Assembly (NCBI GenBank): GCA_019510185.1
Contig: JAEKKV010000016.1
Coordinates: 124,001-188,000 of the forward strand
Length of the DNA stretch: 64,000 bases
Reading direction: 5' to 3'
From: Verrucomicrobiota bacterium
Lineage (GTDB): Bacteria; Verrucomicrobiota; Verrucomicrobiia; Opitutales; Opitutaceae
The position numbers and the translations under genes are program-made. Shown in pieces: positions 1 through 10,300 of this stretch (within the stretch, counting starts at the first letter, position 1; each line of letters opens with the position of its first letter). The notes beneath the pieces are model-generated. The model saw only the letters and a program-made list of their open reading frames with translations, did not search any database and was not told where the DNA came from.

Positions 1-736
1 GGGCGTCTTCGTCGCTGACTTGGGTTGCGCCGTAATAGAGGGCGGACTGGGAGAGGCGCTCCTTGTACACGCCGGTCTGGAAGAGGAGTTCGTCGGGGAT
101 GATCGCGTTGTACATGCCCATGCAGCCTTCGTCGAAGACGCCCATGATGGACTTCTTCACGCGGAGCGTGTCGGCGAGCTTTTTGCCGAGGGCGCGGGCC
201 TTGGGCGGGACGGTGGCCTTGGCGAGCGGCTTGACGTGGGGGGTCTTGTGCTTGGTGACGCCAGTCTTGAGCCAGGTGGCGAGGCCGGTGAGGAACGCGG
301 CGTCGTCAAAGTTTTCGCTCCAAAGGGTGGAGTATTTGACGCCGGCCTTGGTCAGGGAACCGTTGAGGTTGAGCATGCCGACGAGGCCGGGCCAGGTGCC
401 GGACCAGTTGGCCACGGTGAGGATCGGCCCGCGGTGGGAAATGAGGCCGGGCAGCAGGTGGTGGGAATACTGCCAGACGCATTCGGCGACGATGAGCGGG
501 GCGTCGGGGTCGATTCCGGCGAAGACCTCCATGCCTTCCTTCTGCGAGCTGATGAAGCCGTGCTTCACATCCTCTTTGTAGGAATGGGCGCGCACGAGTT
601 TGGCGCCGAGGCTGGCGATGACGCCGGCGAGCGTTTTTTCCATCGCGGCCTGGGCGGGCCAGCAGACGGCGTTGGCGGTGTGGCGCAGGTCGCCGTTGGC
701 GACGAGCAGGACGGTGTTCTTGGGAGCTTTGGCCAT
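1..736 (-). CDS. L-fucose isomerase-like protein, 3' part cut off by window edge
   Basis: The reverse strand reads open from an ATG at 736 to the window edge, giving about 245 residues of the N-terminal part. The start reads [20 protein letters not shown], and further in are [31 protein letters not shown] and [18 protein letters not shown]. These resemble the fucose/arabinose isomerase fold proteins that are common in Verrucomicrobiota and usually annotated 'fucose isomerase'. Such enzymes interconvert aldose and ketose sugars in the cytoplasm. The gene diverges from an AraC-type regulator, which fits inducible sugar catabolism. The C-terminal part that would carry most metal ligands lies outside the window, so the exact substrate is unknown. 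The frame is strongly coding, with no stop over 245 codons. The family assignment rests on recalled similarity. Confidence 0.75.
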   Translation of the reverse strand, partial: MAKAPKNTVLLVANGDLRHTANAVCWPAQAAMEKTLAGVIASLGAKLVRAHSYKEDVKHGFISSQKEGMEVFAGIDPDAPLIVAECVWQYSHHLLPGLISHRGPILTVANWSGTWPGLVGMLNLNGSLTKAGVKYSTLWSENFDDAAFLTGLATWLKTGVTKHKTPHVKPLAKATVPPKARALGKKLADTLRVKKSIMGVFDEGCMGMYNAIIPDELLFQTGVYKERLSQSALYYGATQVSDEDA

Positions 737-808
737 GAGGAGTGGGATCGAGGGAAGGATGAACCTAGAAATAATCGGCGCAACGCCGGGATTCCAGGAA
801 ACGGTCAC

Positions 809-863
809 TATACTCTGGATAAGTGGGCCGGAGAATGGATAAAAAGAGAACAAGAATGGATAA
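809..863 (+). promoter_or_regulatory. Candidate AraC promoter with three phased TGGATAA repeats
   Basis: A TATACT hexamer at 809-814 could be a -10 box for the AraC gene. No good -35 lies 16-18 bases upstream, as expected for an activator-dependent promoter. TGGATAA occurs at 816-822, 836-842 and 857-863, about two helical turns apart (20 and 21 bp). The last two copies extend to a 12-bp direct repeat, GAATGGATAAAA, at 833-844 and 854-865. AraC-family proteins often bind direct half-sites about 21 bp apart. The repeats overlap the first possible ATG codons of the gene, which makes the true start uncertain. The regulatory role is inference. Confidence 0.45.
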
Positions 864-1734
864 AATCGGCTCTGATTCGCCCGTCGGATTGCTCTCCACC
901 CAGGTGACGGGAACGAGGTACTTTTTCCTCAATCTCGCCCCGCCGAGCACGGCGCGGCTGGCCGTGGCGCTGGGCGGACGCGAGCGCTGCAATCCCGACT
1001 ACGCGATCCACCGGGAGGGTTATTCCTATCATGGCGTGGAGTACGTGGCGGAAGGCGCGGGCACGGTGGAGTTGGATGGGAGGCGGCACGAACTGAGGCC
1101 CGGCAGCGTGTTTGCCTATGGTCCGGCCACGCGGTGCGACCTGCGCACCGATCCGGAACGGCCGATGGTGAAATATTTTCTGTGCGTCACCGGCGGCAGG
1201 GTGGCGCGCCGGTTGCGCCGGGCGGGGGTGGGACCGGGACAGTCGGGTCTGCTGGCGGCGCATGCGGAGATCCGCGGGATTTTCGAGGACATCCTGCGTG
1301 AAGGGCAGCGGACGGGTGAACTGGCGCCCGCGATCTGCGCCCAGCTTTTCGAGCTGTTGCTCCTCAAAATCGAGGAGGCGGCGCAGGCGGGAGGACAGGG
1401 CGATCCGGCGCGCGACAATTTTCTACGCTGCAAGGCGCTCATCGACGCGGAGCCGGAGCGGTTGAACACCTTGCGGGAAATCGCGCTGGCGGCGGGCATG
1501 GAGGCGTCGAGCGTGTGCCGTCTCTTCCGGCGTTTTCAAGGGACGAGCCCCTATCAATATCTTTTGCGCCGGAAAATGAATCTGGCCGCCGCTTTTCTGG
1601 TGGAGCGCGGGGGATTGGTGAAGGAAGCGGCGCAACGCGTGGGGTTTTCCGATCCCTATCATTTCTCCCGGTGTTTCAAGGCGGTGCACGGGGTGGCCCC
1701 CAAGGAACTCCAGCGGCATCGGCGGAAAGCCTGA
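835..1734 (+). CDS. AraC family transcriptional regulator
   Basis: A protein of about 299 residues with the AraC/XylS layout. An N-terminal cupin-like ligand-binding half contains [19 protein letters not shown] and [11 protein letters not shown]. The C-terminal double helix-turn-helix covers roughly residues 200-295, with [20 protein letters not shown] as the first HTH and [21 protein letters not shown] as the second, which is the classic AraC signature. It would bind DNA in response to a small ligand, probably a sugar, and control the divergent isomerase-like gene. The start is unsure: ATG codons at 835 and 856 both lie inside a repeated GAATGGATAAAA motif, and no Shine-Dalgarno helps to choose. 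Family assignment is firm, ligand unknown. Confidence 0.88.
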   Translation: MDKKRTRMDKIGSDSPVGLLSTQVTGTRYFFLNLAPPSTARLAVALGGRERCNPDYAIHREGYSYHGVEYVAEGAGTVELDGRRHELRPGSVFAYGPATRCDLRTDPERPMVKYFLCVTGGRVARRLRRAGVGPGQSGLLAAHAEIRGIFEDILREGQRTGELAPAICAQLFELLLLKIEEAAQAGGQGDPARDNFLRCKALIDAEPERLNTLREIALAAGMEASSVCRLFRRFQGTSPYQYLLRRKMNLAAAFLVERGGLVKEAAQRVGFSDPYHFSRCFKAVHGVAPKELQRHRRKA

Positions 1735-1778
1735 GGCGCGGCCGTGGATTTTGGGCAGGGCTGTCGGGGAGGACGGAC

Positions 1779-1936
1779 ACCGGTCCGGCGGACCGGTTCG
1801 AGGCGAAGTTTCAGCGAAACCTGAACGGCCCGATGAAATCCGGTTATACCTGGGGAACCGCCGCCGGCAGGCTTTGACTGACGGGCGAGCGCAATCGCTT
1901 GTGGAGATAGCGTTTCAAGCCGGTTCGGGCTATCTT
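1779..1936 (+). promoter_or_regulatory. Structured leader upstream of the class II RNR gene
   Basis: The 238 bases between the AraC gene and the RNR start hold two strong stem-loops. The first is an 8-bp perfect stem, ACCGGTCC/GGACCGGT, at 1779-1797 with a 3-base loop. The second pairs 1904-1911 with 1929-1936 (GAGATAGC with GCTATCTT, one G-T pair) and ends about 36 bases before the RNR ATG. Neither is followed by a T-run, so a simple terminator is unlikely. No cobalamin-riboswitch core motif could be found. The leader could carry attenuation or a protein site for RNR control. Function is inference. Confidence 0.35.
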
Positions 1937-1972
1937 TCCGGCGCGCTTCTCCCCCCTCGTTTTTGTTCCGCC

Positions 1973-4513
1973 ATGTCCGACCAACCCAAGTCCCTCGCGC
2001 ATCCCGAAATCTCGCCGGCCCGCATCGCCGACGGCCGGCCGGCGCCGCTGAAAGGCGAGCAGTTGCTCAACCGCGCCATTCCCGCGGAGGCCCGTCTGGT
2101 CATCAAACGCGACGGGTCCCGGGTGAAGTTTGACCTCAACAAGGTTACGCGGGCCATCGCGCTGGCGTTTTACGAAGTCCGCACCGACAACGCGCCGAAT
2201 CCCTATCGCGACGACATGCTCGCCTGCTTCGGATTGGAGAGCGACACCTTCATCGAGGTGACGAAGATCGCGTCGGGCGTTTCGCAGATGCTTGAGCTTT
2301 ATTATCGCGACGGAAAACACCCCTCGATCGAGCAGGTGCAGGACGGTGTGGAGAAGGCGATCGCCGCCGCCGGGCATTGGGATGTGGCGCGCGCCTACAT
2401 GCTCTACCGGGCGCGGCATGCGGAGCGCCGGCTCGCGCATTACGAGGAAAACGGCCTGGCCGATTACATCGCCATGGCGAAATACGCGCGCTACCGGCCC
2501 GAACTCGGACGCCGGGAGATTTTCACCGAGGGCGTCGAGCGGGTGCGCGACATGCACCTGACGTTTTTCGCCGGCAAGCTGGACCGCAAGGCACCCGCCC
2601 GGCTGCCCGCCGATGTCACCGCGCTCGCGGGCGCACACGCCGGCCTGCTCGCCGGAACGCTCGGCGGGGCGAACCTGCAACGCATCATCCGCGAGGCGTT
2701 CGCGCAGGTGGCGGCGAAGACGATTTTGCCAAGCATGCGGTCGATGCAGTTCGGCGGGGAGGCGATCCTCAAAAACCACGCCCGCATGTTCAACTGCAGC
2801 TTCTCCAACGTCGACCGGGTGGCGTTTTTCCGGGAGTACTTCTTCCTTCTGCTCAGCGGTTGCGGCGTGGGTTTCTCGGTGCAGAAGCATCACATCGCGC
2901 TGCTGCCGCCGCTGCCCAAACGCGAGGCGGACCACGATCTGCCCGTCTGGCATTACACCGTCGAGGACACGATTGAAGGCTGGGCCGATTCGCTCGACGC
3001 GTTGTTCCGGTCGTTTTACGAGGGCAAAAAAATCGAGTTCAACTATGCGGCGATCCGCCACCGTGGCACCCCGTTGAAAACCTCGGGTGGCAAGGCCCCC
3101 GGCCACCTGCCGCTCAAGAAGGCGCTGCACCGCGTCGAGCACATCCTCGAGCAGGCGGCGGGCCGCGGGCTGCGGCCCATCGAGGTCTACGACATCAACA
3201 TGTTCATCGCGAAGGCGGTGCTGGCCGGCGGTATCCGCCGCTCCGCGACGATCTGTCTTTTCTCGCCGGACGACGAGGAGATGAGCAATGCGAAGACGGG
3301 AAACTGGTTTGAGAAAAACCCGCAACGCTCGGCCTCGAACAACTCCGCCGTGCTCTCGCGCAGCGAGAGGAACGCCGAGCATTTCAAAAAACTTTTCCGA
3401 GCGCAGAAGGAGTTCGGCGAACCGGGCTTTTATTTTTGCGACCACCCCGAGGCGGGCTGCAACCCGTGTGCGGAGATCAGCCTGCTGCCCGTCGTGGACT
3501 GGGAGCTTTCCAGCGGGGAACTGGACCGCCTGTTCACGGAGGGCTACAAGGGCGACCTCCCGGGCATGACGCGGCTGTCGGGTTTCCAGCATTGCAACCT
3601 CACCACGATCAACGGGCATGCCGCGGTCACGGAGGAAGATTTTTACCGGGCCTGCATTTTTGCGACAGCCATTGGCACCCTGCAGGCGGCCTACACGGAC
3701 ATGAAGTACCTCGGGCCCGTGACGAAGCTGATCAACGAGCACGATGCGTTGCTCGGCGTCTCCATCTGCGGCTTCATGGACAATCCCTCCATTCTCTTTG
3801 ATGCCGAGGTGCTCCGGGAGGGCGCGGGCCTGTGCCGCGCGACCAACCGGCTGATGGCCGGACTCATCGGAATCCGGCCGGCGGCGAAGCTCACCACGAC
3901 GAAGCCCGAAGGCACGGCCTCGCTGTTGCTCAACGCCGCCTCCGGCATCCACCCGCACCACGCCCGCCGTTATTTCCGGCGTGTGCAGGCCAATCGCAAG
4001 GAGCCGATCTACGCGTTTTTCAAATCGGTCAATCCGCAGATGACGGCGGTCTCCGTCTACAATCCCGACACGGACGACGTGATTTCGTTTCCGGTGGAGG
4101 CGCCGAAAAACGCCATCTTGAGAAAGGATCTGAACGCGCGGCAGTTCCTGGAGCTCGTGAAGCTGGTGCAGCTCAACTGGGTCATTCCCGGCGGCGACCC
4201 CGAATCGCGTTCGCCCGATCTGCATCACAACGTGTCCAACACCTGCACCGTGCGGCCCGACGAATGGGATGAGGTGGAGGATTTCATCTGGGCCAACCGC
4301 GCCTATTTCACGGGCATCTCGCTGTTGCAGGACGCCGGTGACAAAGCTTACCTGCAGGCCCCGCGCGAGGAGGTCTCCACCGAGACGGACGTTGTGCTTT
4401 GGAACGCCCTGCGTCCGGTCAAGGTGGACTACACCCGGATGCGCGAAGCGTCGGACGAAACCGAGCTCAAGCAGGTCGTGGCCTGCGCCGGCGGCGCCTG
4501 CGAGATCGTGTAA
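1973..4513 (+). CDS. nrdJ: Adenosylcobalamin-dependent (class II) ribonucleotide reductase
   Basis: This 846-residue enzyme reduces ribonucleotides to deoxyribonucleotides with an adenosylcobalamin-generated thiyl radical, independent of oxygen. An ATP-cone domain covers about residues 40-150 (VIKRDGSRVKFDLNKV to WDVARAYMLYRARH). The catalytic barrel follows, with MFNCSFSNVDR, GCGVGFSVQ, GGIRRSATICLFSPDDEEMSN, CNPCAEISL and TTKPEGTASLLL. The C-terminal tail ends CAGGACEIV, with the C-x4-C pair (about 838 and 843) that re-reduces the active site. The layout resembles the monomeric Lactobacillus-type triphosphate reductase. The start at 1973 was chosen over in-frame upstream codons because residues before it are low-complexity and outside the family. 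No class I or III RNR is visible here. Two stem-loops precede the gene. Confidence 0.9.
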   Translation: MSDQPKSLAHPEISPARIADGRPAPLKGEQLLNRAIPAEARLVIKRDGSRVKFDLNKVTRAIALAFYEVRTDNAPNPYRDDMLACFGLESDTFIEVTKIASGVSQMLELYYRDGKHPSIEQVQDGVEKAIAAAGHWDVARAYMLYRARHAERRLAHYEENGLADYIAMAKYARYRPELGRREIFTEGVERVRDMHLTFFAGKLDRKAPARLPADVTALAGAHAGLLAGTLGGANLQRIIREAFAQVAAKTILPSMRSMQFGGEAILKNHARMFNCSFSNVDRVAFFREYFFLLLSGCGVGFSVQKHHIALLPPLPKREADHDLPVWHYTVEDTIEGWADSLDALFRSFYEGKKIEFNYAAIRHRGTPLKTSGGKAPGHLPLKKALHRVEHILEQAAGRGLRPIEVYDINMFIAKAVLAGGIRRSATICLFSPDDEEMSNAKTGNWFEKNPQRSASNNSAVLSRSERNAEHFKKLFRAQKEFGEPGFYFCDHPEAGCNPCAEISLLPVVDWELSSGELDRLFTEGYKGDLPGMTRLSGFQHCNLTTINGHAAVTEEDFYRACIFATAIGTLQAAYTDMKYLGPVTKLINEHDALLGVSICGFMDNPSILFDAEVLREGAGLCRATNRLMAGLIGIRPAAKLTTTKPEGTASLLLNAASGIHPHHARRYFRRVQANRKEPIYAFFKSVNPQMTAVSVYNPDTDDVISFPVEAPKNAILRKDLNARQFLELVKLVQLNWVIPGGDPESRSPDLHHNVSNTCTVRPDEWDEVEDFIWANRAYFTGISLLQDAGDKAYLQAPREEVSTETDVVLWNALRPVKVDYTRMREASDETELKQVVACAGGACEIV

Positions 4514-4572
4514 GCCGGACGAGGAGGAAATGCCTCGCCGGACGGGCGGGGGGGCGGCACGCTCCCGCGCCA

Positions 4573-5592
4573 ATGATCTTTAGCTGCCAACCGGGATTTG
4601 TGGATATGCTCGAGGGCGAGCTGCGCGCGCAGGGCTACGAGCCTGTGGAGCGCGGAGCGGGTTGGGTGCGCGCGGAAAAGACCGGCGGACTGAAGGCGGG
4701 CGAGGATCTGCCCGATCTGTGTTTTCCGCAGACGGCCCTGCTCGATCCGGTCGAAATCACGGGAGACTCGGTCAATGCGCTCGCGGCGAAAATCACCGAG
4801 CAATTTCTTGTGTCCGCCAAAGCCGAGCGGTTCGAAGGCGAGTGGCCGTGCCTGTTTGACGAGGCGGCGGAACTCGACGGCCTCGGCCGGCGCGTCAAGG
4901 GCGTGGAGAAGACCTTTCACGAGAGCCTCAAAAAGCGGATGGGCCGCGTCTCGAAGCTGGCGGTGGCGGAAAAGCCCCGCGGAGTCGCCCGCGTGCGCGG
5001 ACTCTACGTTTTCTTTGTCGATTTCAAGCGGGCGTTCGTGGCGCGCGAGGCGGTGTTCGGCGGGCAGCGCCGCATGGCGGACGATGAACTGGCGCCGTCG
5101 CGCTCCTATCTTAAAATCGAGGAAGCCTACATCGTGCTCGGCCGCGAACCGCAATTTGAGGAGACGGTGGTCGATCTTGGCGCGGCTCCGGGCGGCTGGA
5201 GCTACAGCGCGTCCAAGCGCGGTGCGAAAATCATCGCGGTGGACAACGGCCCGCTGAAAGGCGGCGCCTTTAACAACTACAAGATCGAGCACCGGATGGA
5301 GGACGCGTTCGCCTTCCGGCCGGCGGCGGGGCAGGTCTTCGACTGGATGTTTTGCGATCTGGTGGAGGAACCGCACCACGTCGTGGACAATCTCATCGCG
5401 CCCTGGCTCGAGGGAAAATGGTGCCGACGGTTTGTGATCAATTTGAAATTCGGGAGGGTCGATCCGCTCGCGCTGCTCCGGCAGGTGCGATCGGCGGATT
5501 CAGTCTTCGGCCGTTGCGCGACGAACGTGCGCATCCGGCACCTCTATCATGACCGCGAGGAGTTCACGCTTGTCGGCGAGGTGCGCGCATGA
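4573..5592 (+). CDS. rlmM: RlmM-like 23S rRNA 2'-O-ribose methyltransferase
   Basis: A 339-residue protein with an RrmJ/FtsJ-type SAM domain at about residues 195-330. The SAM-binding segment VVDLGAAPGGWSYS (about 199-212) is followed by IIAVDNGPLKGG, WMFCDLVEEPHHV and RRFVINLKFGRVDP. These match the order and wording of E. coli RlmM, which methylates C2498 of 23S rRNA. The N-terminal half would be the THUMP-like RNA-binding part, less conserved here. It is slightly shorter than E. coli RlmM (366). The stop overlaps the ATG of the next methyltransferase gene, so the two are probably translationally coupled. The target base in this organism is inferred from family. Confidence 0.85.
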   Translation: MIFSCQPGFVDMLEGELRAQGYEPVERGAGWVRAEKTGGLKAGEDLPDLCFPQTALLDPVEITGDSVNALAAKITEQFLVSAKAERFEGEWPCLFDEAAELDGLGRRVKGVEKTFHESLKKRMGRVSKLAVAEKPRGVARVRGLYVFFVDFKRAFVAREAVFGGQRRMADDELAPSRSYLKIEEAYIVLGREPQFEETVVDLGAAPGGWSYSASKRGAKIIAVDNGPLKGGAFNNYKIEHRMEDAFAFRPAAGQVFDWMFCDLVEEPHHVVDNLIAPWLEGKWCRRFVINLKFGRVDPLALLRQVRSADSVFGRCATNVRIRHLYHDREEFTLVGEVRA

Positions 5593-6335
5593 GCGGAAAG
5601 CCGCGTGAGATCAACCTGTGCGGACTCGTCGCGGTACGCTCGCGGTTCGAGCGCGAGCCCGCTTCGATCAAGCGCCTGTTTTTCGACGAGGCGACGGGGC
5701 GGAAGCTCGGCGTGATCTGCAAGGCCCTCGCGGCGGCGCGCAAGGTGTACCGCTGCGTTCCTCCCGCCGAATTGGAGAAAATCGCGGGCAGTATCCATCA
5801 CGGCGGCGTGGTCGCGGTGGTGGACGCGCCGAAGCTGCGCGCGCCCTCCGCCGCGGAGATCGCGGGGTGGGCGGCGAAACGCACACCGCTGCTGCTGCTC
5901 GACCGCATCGGCAACGCTCACAATCTCGGCGCGATCGCGCGCACCGCGGCGTTCTTCGGCCTCGGGCATGTGGTGATCCCGGCGCATCCGTCGGCGGCCC
6001 TGCCGGGCGAGGCGGCGTATCGCGTTTCCGAAGGCGGCCTGGAGCAACTCGAGGTGTGGCTCGTGCCGGATCTGGCGAAATTCGCTCGGCAACTGGTTGC
6101 GGCCGGCTACGAGGTGGCGGGCGCGGCGGCCCGCGGCGGACGACCCGAGGCGTCCTCGGGCGGACGTCCGGTCGCGTTGGTGCTGGGCAACGAGGAGCAC
6201 GGGCTTTCTCCCGAGGTGACGGCGGCGTGCTCGCGATTGGTGACGATCCCCGGGAGCGATCGCGTGGAGTCGCTCAATGTTTCGGTGGCCGGCGCGGTGT
6301 TGATGTGGGAGCTGTTCGGCCGGCGCGGTCGTTGA
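5589..6335 (+). CDS. TrmH/SpoU family RNA 2'-O-methyltransferase
   Basis: A 248-residue SPOUT methyltransferase. A substrate-binding N-terminal domain (about 8-80, including LCGLVAVRSRFERE) precedes the trefoil-knot catalytic domain. Motif 1 is NAHNLGAIARTAAFFG (about 109-124), with the Asn and Arg typical of 2'-O-methylation. Motif 2 is LVLGNEEHGLSPEV (about 197-210). Motif 3 is IPGSDRVESLNVSVAGAVL (about 220-238). It transfers methyl from SAM to a ribose in tRNA or rRNA. Sequence alone does not separate an RlmB-like from a TrmH-like target. Its ATG overlaps the stop of the RlmM-like gene by four bases, forming a two-gene RNA-modification operon. Confidence 0.88.
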   Translation: MSGKPREINLCGLVAVRSRFEREPASIKRLFFDEATGRKLGVICKALAAARKVYRCVPPAELEKIAGSIHHGGVVAVVDAPKLRAPSAAEIAGWAAKRTPLLLLDRIGNAHNLGAIARTAAFFGLGHVVIPAHPSAALPGEAAYRVSEGGLEQLEVWLVPDLAKFARQLVAAGYEVAGAAARGGRPEASSGGRPVALVLGNEEHGLSPEVTAACSRLVTIPGSDRVESLNVSVAGAVLMWELFGRRGR

Positions 6336-6345
6336 ACTTTCTGCG

Positions 6346-7266
6346 CTAACGGCGGATTTCCATGGTGCCGTCGAGGCGCAGGGAAAGGTCGACGGGATCG
6401 CCGACGGAGACCGTACCCGGGGCGACTTGATAGGCCCAGACATCGAAGAAGGTGAGAGTGGCGGCGCCGTAGAGCGTGGCGAAGGCGCCGTTGACCGCGT
6501 CGAGCCCCCGGGCGACCGTGACGCGGCCGATGCGCGGCACGTTGTAGCGGGGGTCGATGGTGAACCACCGGCCGTCGAGATAGACCTCCGCGTAGGCGTG
6601 AAAATCCATGGGCGAACCCGGATCGATGTAGCCGATGTCCGGCAGGTGGCCGGTGACGTAGCGGGCGGGCAGGTTGAAGGTGCGGCACAGGGCGATGAAC
6701 GTGTGGGCGTAATCGCGGCACACGCCGTAGCCGCGCTGGATGATGTCCCACGCGGACAGATCGGGCCGGCCGGAGCCGAAGCGATATTCGATGTTGTGGT
6801 GCAGCCAGTCGCTGATGGCTTGCACGCGCGGCAGGCCGTGGGGAATTGCACCGAATTTCTCCCAAGCGAAATTCGCGAGCTTGTCGGCGTCGCAATACCG
6901 GCTCGGCAGGGTGTAACGCAGCACCTCGGCCGGAAGTTCGTGCAGACCCAGCGGGGAGGCGGCCGCTTCCGTGAGACCGAAGTTGTCCGGGTGCGCGGGC
7001 ACGGAGACGAGTGCGTCGTGTACGATTTCCGTGCGGCCGGGCGGGAGGACCAATCGGAAAATCGTGTTGCCGTGCGTGTCGGTGAAGGCGCTCGCGGGCA
7101 GGTCGTCGCCGAAGGTCAGGAGTTCCGCCAGAAGAGAACGGCCTTCGTCGATGCGTGGCTTCAGATTAAACAGCGCAGGCACCGAGCCCTCGGCGTCGTA
7201 GCGGAGGCGGCAACCGACGCGCACAACGAGGCTCTCGTCGGTCGGACGGTCGGACGGAGCGTTCAT
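6346..7266 (-). CDS. Transglutaminase-like domain protein
   Basis: A 306-residue protein with an N-terminal beta-rich region and a C-terminal transglutaminase-like papain-fold domain. The likely catalytic triad is Cys183 in RGYGVCRDYAH, His223 in MDFHAYAEVYL and Asp238 in GRWFTIDPRYN. These bacterial members are usually assumed to be proteases or amidases and not true cross-linking enzymes. There is no signal peptide, so it is probably cytoplasmic. It converges on the TrmH-like gene with only 10 bases between stops. It lies downstream of the efflux operon on the same strand with a 45-base gap before it, and may be read separately. Substrate unknown. Confidence 0.85.
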   Translation of the reverse strand: MNAPSDRPTDESLVVRVGCRLRYDAEGSVPALFNLKPRIDEGRSLLAELLTFGDDLPASAFTDTHGNTIFRLVLPPGRTEIVHDALVSVPAHPDNFGLTEAAASPLGLHELPAEVLRYTLPSRYCDADKLANFAWEKFGAIPHGLPRVQAISDWLHHNIEYRFGSGRPDLSAWDIIQRGYGVCRDYAHTFIALCRTFNLPARYVTGHLPDIGYIDPGSPMDFHAYAEVYLDGRWFTIDPRYNVPRIGRVTVARGLDAVNGAFATLYGAATLTFFDVWAYQVAPGTVSVGDPVDLSLRLDGTMEIRR

Positions 7267-7311
7267 ACGCCGTCACCATGAACGGAATTTTTCCGGCCGC
7301 AACCGGGCGAT

Positions 7312-10300
7312 TCACGTCACCGGCACCGGCGGCGCGACGGGCAGGGGTGGACGGACACGGCGCGGCAGCCTGTCCATGAACAGGTAAACGACAGGTGTGG
7401 TGTAGAGCGTGAGGAGCTGCGAAAGCGCGAGTCCGCCGACGATGGCGATACCCAAGGGCTTGTGCAGCTCGGCGCCGATGCCGCCCTCAAGGGCAAGCGG
7501 GAGAGCGCCGAAGAGGGCCGCCAGCGTGGTCATGAGGATTGGACGGAAGCGAACGATGCAGGCCTGACGGATGGCGGCGCGCGGTTCCAAGCCTTCGTTG
7601 CGTTCCGCCTCGAGGGCGAAGTCGATCATCATGATGGCGTTTTTCTTCACGATGCCGATGAGCAGGAGGATGCCGATCATGGCGACGATGGAGAGTTCGT
7701 AGCCGGTGAGCAGCAGCGCGAGCAGCGCCCCGAGTCCGGCGGACGGCAGGGTGGAAAGAATGGTGAACGGGTGGATCAGGCTTTCGTAAAGAATGCCGAG
7801 GATGAGGTAGACGGCGGCGAGCGCGGCGAGGATGAGCAGGGGCTGCGAAGCCTGGGATTGTTGGAAGACTTTGGCGGTGCCGGCGAAGCCGCCTCGGACG
7901 GAGCCGGGGATGTGGAGGCGGGCGAAGGCGGCCTCGATCGCGGCGGTGGCCTGGCTAAGCGAGTAATCCGGCGCGAGGTTGAAGGTGATGGTGGTGGCGG
8001 GGAACTGGCCCTGGTGACTGATGGACAAGGGTGTATTCGTACGCTGGATCGTGGCGAAGGCGGAGAGGGGGACCATCGTGCCGGCGGATGACTTCACGAA
8101 GATTTTGTCGAGCGAGGCGGGATCCAATTGGAACCGCGGGCTGGCCTCCAGGATGACGTGATGCTGGGTGAGGGTGGAATAGAGGGTGGAGACCTGCCGC
8201 TGGCCGAAGGCGTCGTAGAGCGTGGCATCGATGGCGGCGACCGAAAGGCCGAGCCGGGCGGCGGCGGTGCGGTCGATGGCGACCTGGACTTGCAGGCCGG
8301 TGGACTGCTTGTCGCTGGTCAAATCCTGAAACTGGGGAATGGCTTTCAGTTCATCCATCAGGGCGTTGGACCAGCGATCCAGTTCGGCGAGGTCGGAGCC
8401 CTGGAGCGTGTATTGGTACTGGCTCTTGGAGGAGCGGCCGCCGACGCGCAGATCCTGCGCCGCCTGCATGAAGAGCGACACGCCTTCGATTTTCGAGAGC
8501 TGCCGGCGAAGCCGGGCGATCACCACCTGGATGTCCATTTTGCGTTCAGCCAGCGGCTTCAGCTGGATGAACATGCGACCGTTGTTGTTGCCTCCGCTCA
8601 TGAAGGCGGCGGCTGACAGCACGGCGGGGTCCTTCAGCACGATGGCGCTCACCTGTTGCTGCTTTTCGGCGAGAGCCTGGAAGGAAATATCCTGCGCAGC
8701 CTCGGTGGTGGCCATGAGGTAGCCGTTGTCCACGTTGGGAAAAAATCCCTTGGGCACGACGATGTAGAGGCCGATGGTGGCGGCCATGGTGACCACGGTG
8801 ACGCCGAGCATGAGTCGCTGGTGATCGAGCACCCAGCCGAGGCTGCGTTCGTAGGCGCCTTGGACGCGGTTGAAGCCGGCTTCGAGAAAACGGAAAAACC
8901 GCCCGGGCTTGGTCTCGGATTTTTCGTGCCGCAGGTAGCGGCTGCACATCATCGGGGTGAAGGTGAGCGAGACCAGCGCGGAAACCAGAATGGCGGCGGT
9001 GAGGGTGACGGCGAATTCGTGGAGCAGGCGGCCGACGAGTCCGCTCATGAAAATAAGCGGGGTGAAGACCGCGACGAGCGAGAGGCTGATGGACACCACG
9101 GTGAATCCGATCTGGCGCGCGCCCTTGAGCGCGGCGTTCAGCGGCGTCTCGCCCGCGTCCATCAGACGGACGATGTTTTCCAAAACAACGATGGCGTCGT
9201 CCACCACGAAGCCGACGGCCACGGCGAGCGCCATGAGCGAGAGGTTGTCGAGCGTGTAGCCGCACAGGTACATGACGCCGAAGGTGCCGGCGAGGGCGAG
9301 CGGCACGGTGAAGCTTGGGATGACGGTGGCCCAGAAGCGGCGGAGGAAAACGAACACGGTCATCACGACCAGCGCGATGGAAACGAGGAGGGTGAACTCG
9401 ATGTGGCTGACGGAGGCGCGGATGGTGCCGGTGCGGTCGGTCTGCACGTGCATCTTGAGCGCGGGCGGCATCCAGCGTTCGATCCGCGGCATGAGTGCGC
9501 GGATGCGGTTGACGGTGTCGATGACGTTGGCGCCGGTCTGCTTGTTGACGATGAGAAGGACGGCGGGACGGCCATTGTACCAGCCGGCCTGGCGGGTGTT
9601 TTCGACGCTGTTGACGGTCGCACCGAGATCGCCGAGGCGAATGGCAGTGCCGCCGCGCTGAAAGGCGACGAGGCTGCGATAATCGGCGGCGGTGGCGAGC
9701 TGGTCGTTAAGCCGGATCGTGTAGGCGGAGTCAGGACCGTCGATCACGCCCTTGGGGAGGTTGGCGTTGGTCTTGGCAAGGAAGATGCGCACGTCCTCGA
9801 GACTGAGCCCGAGCGAGGCGAGGCGAGCGGGATCGACCTGCACGCGCACGGCGGATTTTTGCGAGCCGTTCACAGTGACCTGGCTGACGCCGTCCACCTG
9901 GCTGAGTTCTTGGGCGATGACGTCGGTGGCGTAATTGTAGACTTCGCCCGGCGACATGGTTTCGGAGGTGAGCGCCAGGATCATGATCGGCGCGTCCGAG
10001 GGGTTGACCTTCCGATAGCCGGGGCGGGTGACGAGATTGGCGGGGAGATCGCCGGCGGCGGCGTTGATGGCGGCCTGCACGTCGCGCGCGCAGCTGTCGA
10101 TGTTCCGGTTGAGGTCGAACTGGATGGTGATCGAGGCGCTCCCGAGCGTGCTGTTGGACGTCAGTTCGCTCACGCCGGCGATCTGGGCGAGGCGACGTTC
10201 GAGCGGCGCGGCGACCGAGGTGGCGACCGTGACCGGATCGGCCCCCGGCAGGCTGGCGTTCACGTTGATGGTGGGGAACTCCACCGCGGGAATCGGGGCG

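Noticed and set aside
1735..1972. Cobalamin riboswitch before the B12-dependent RNR
   Set aside because: The conserved core sequences are not present, only unrelated stem-loops.
1844..4573. Open frame of about 909 codons on the - strand
   Set aside because: Antisense shadow of the class II RNR gene; Arg/Gly-rich with no family features.
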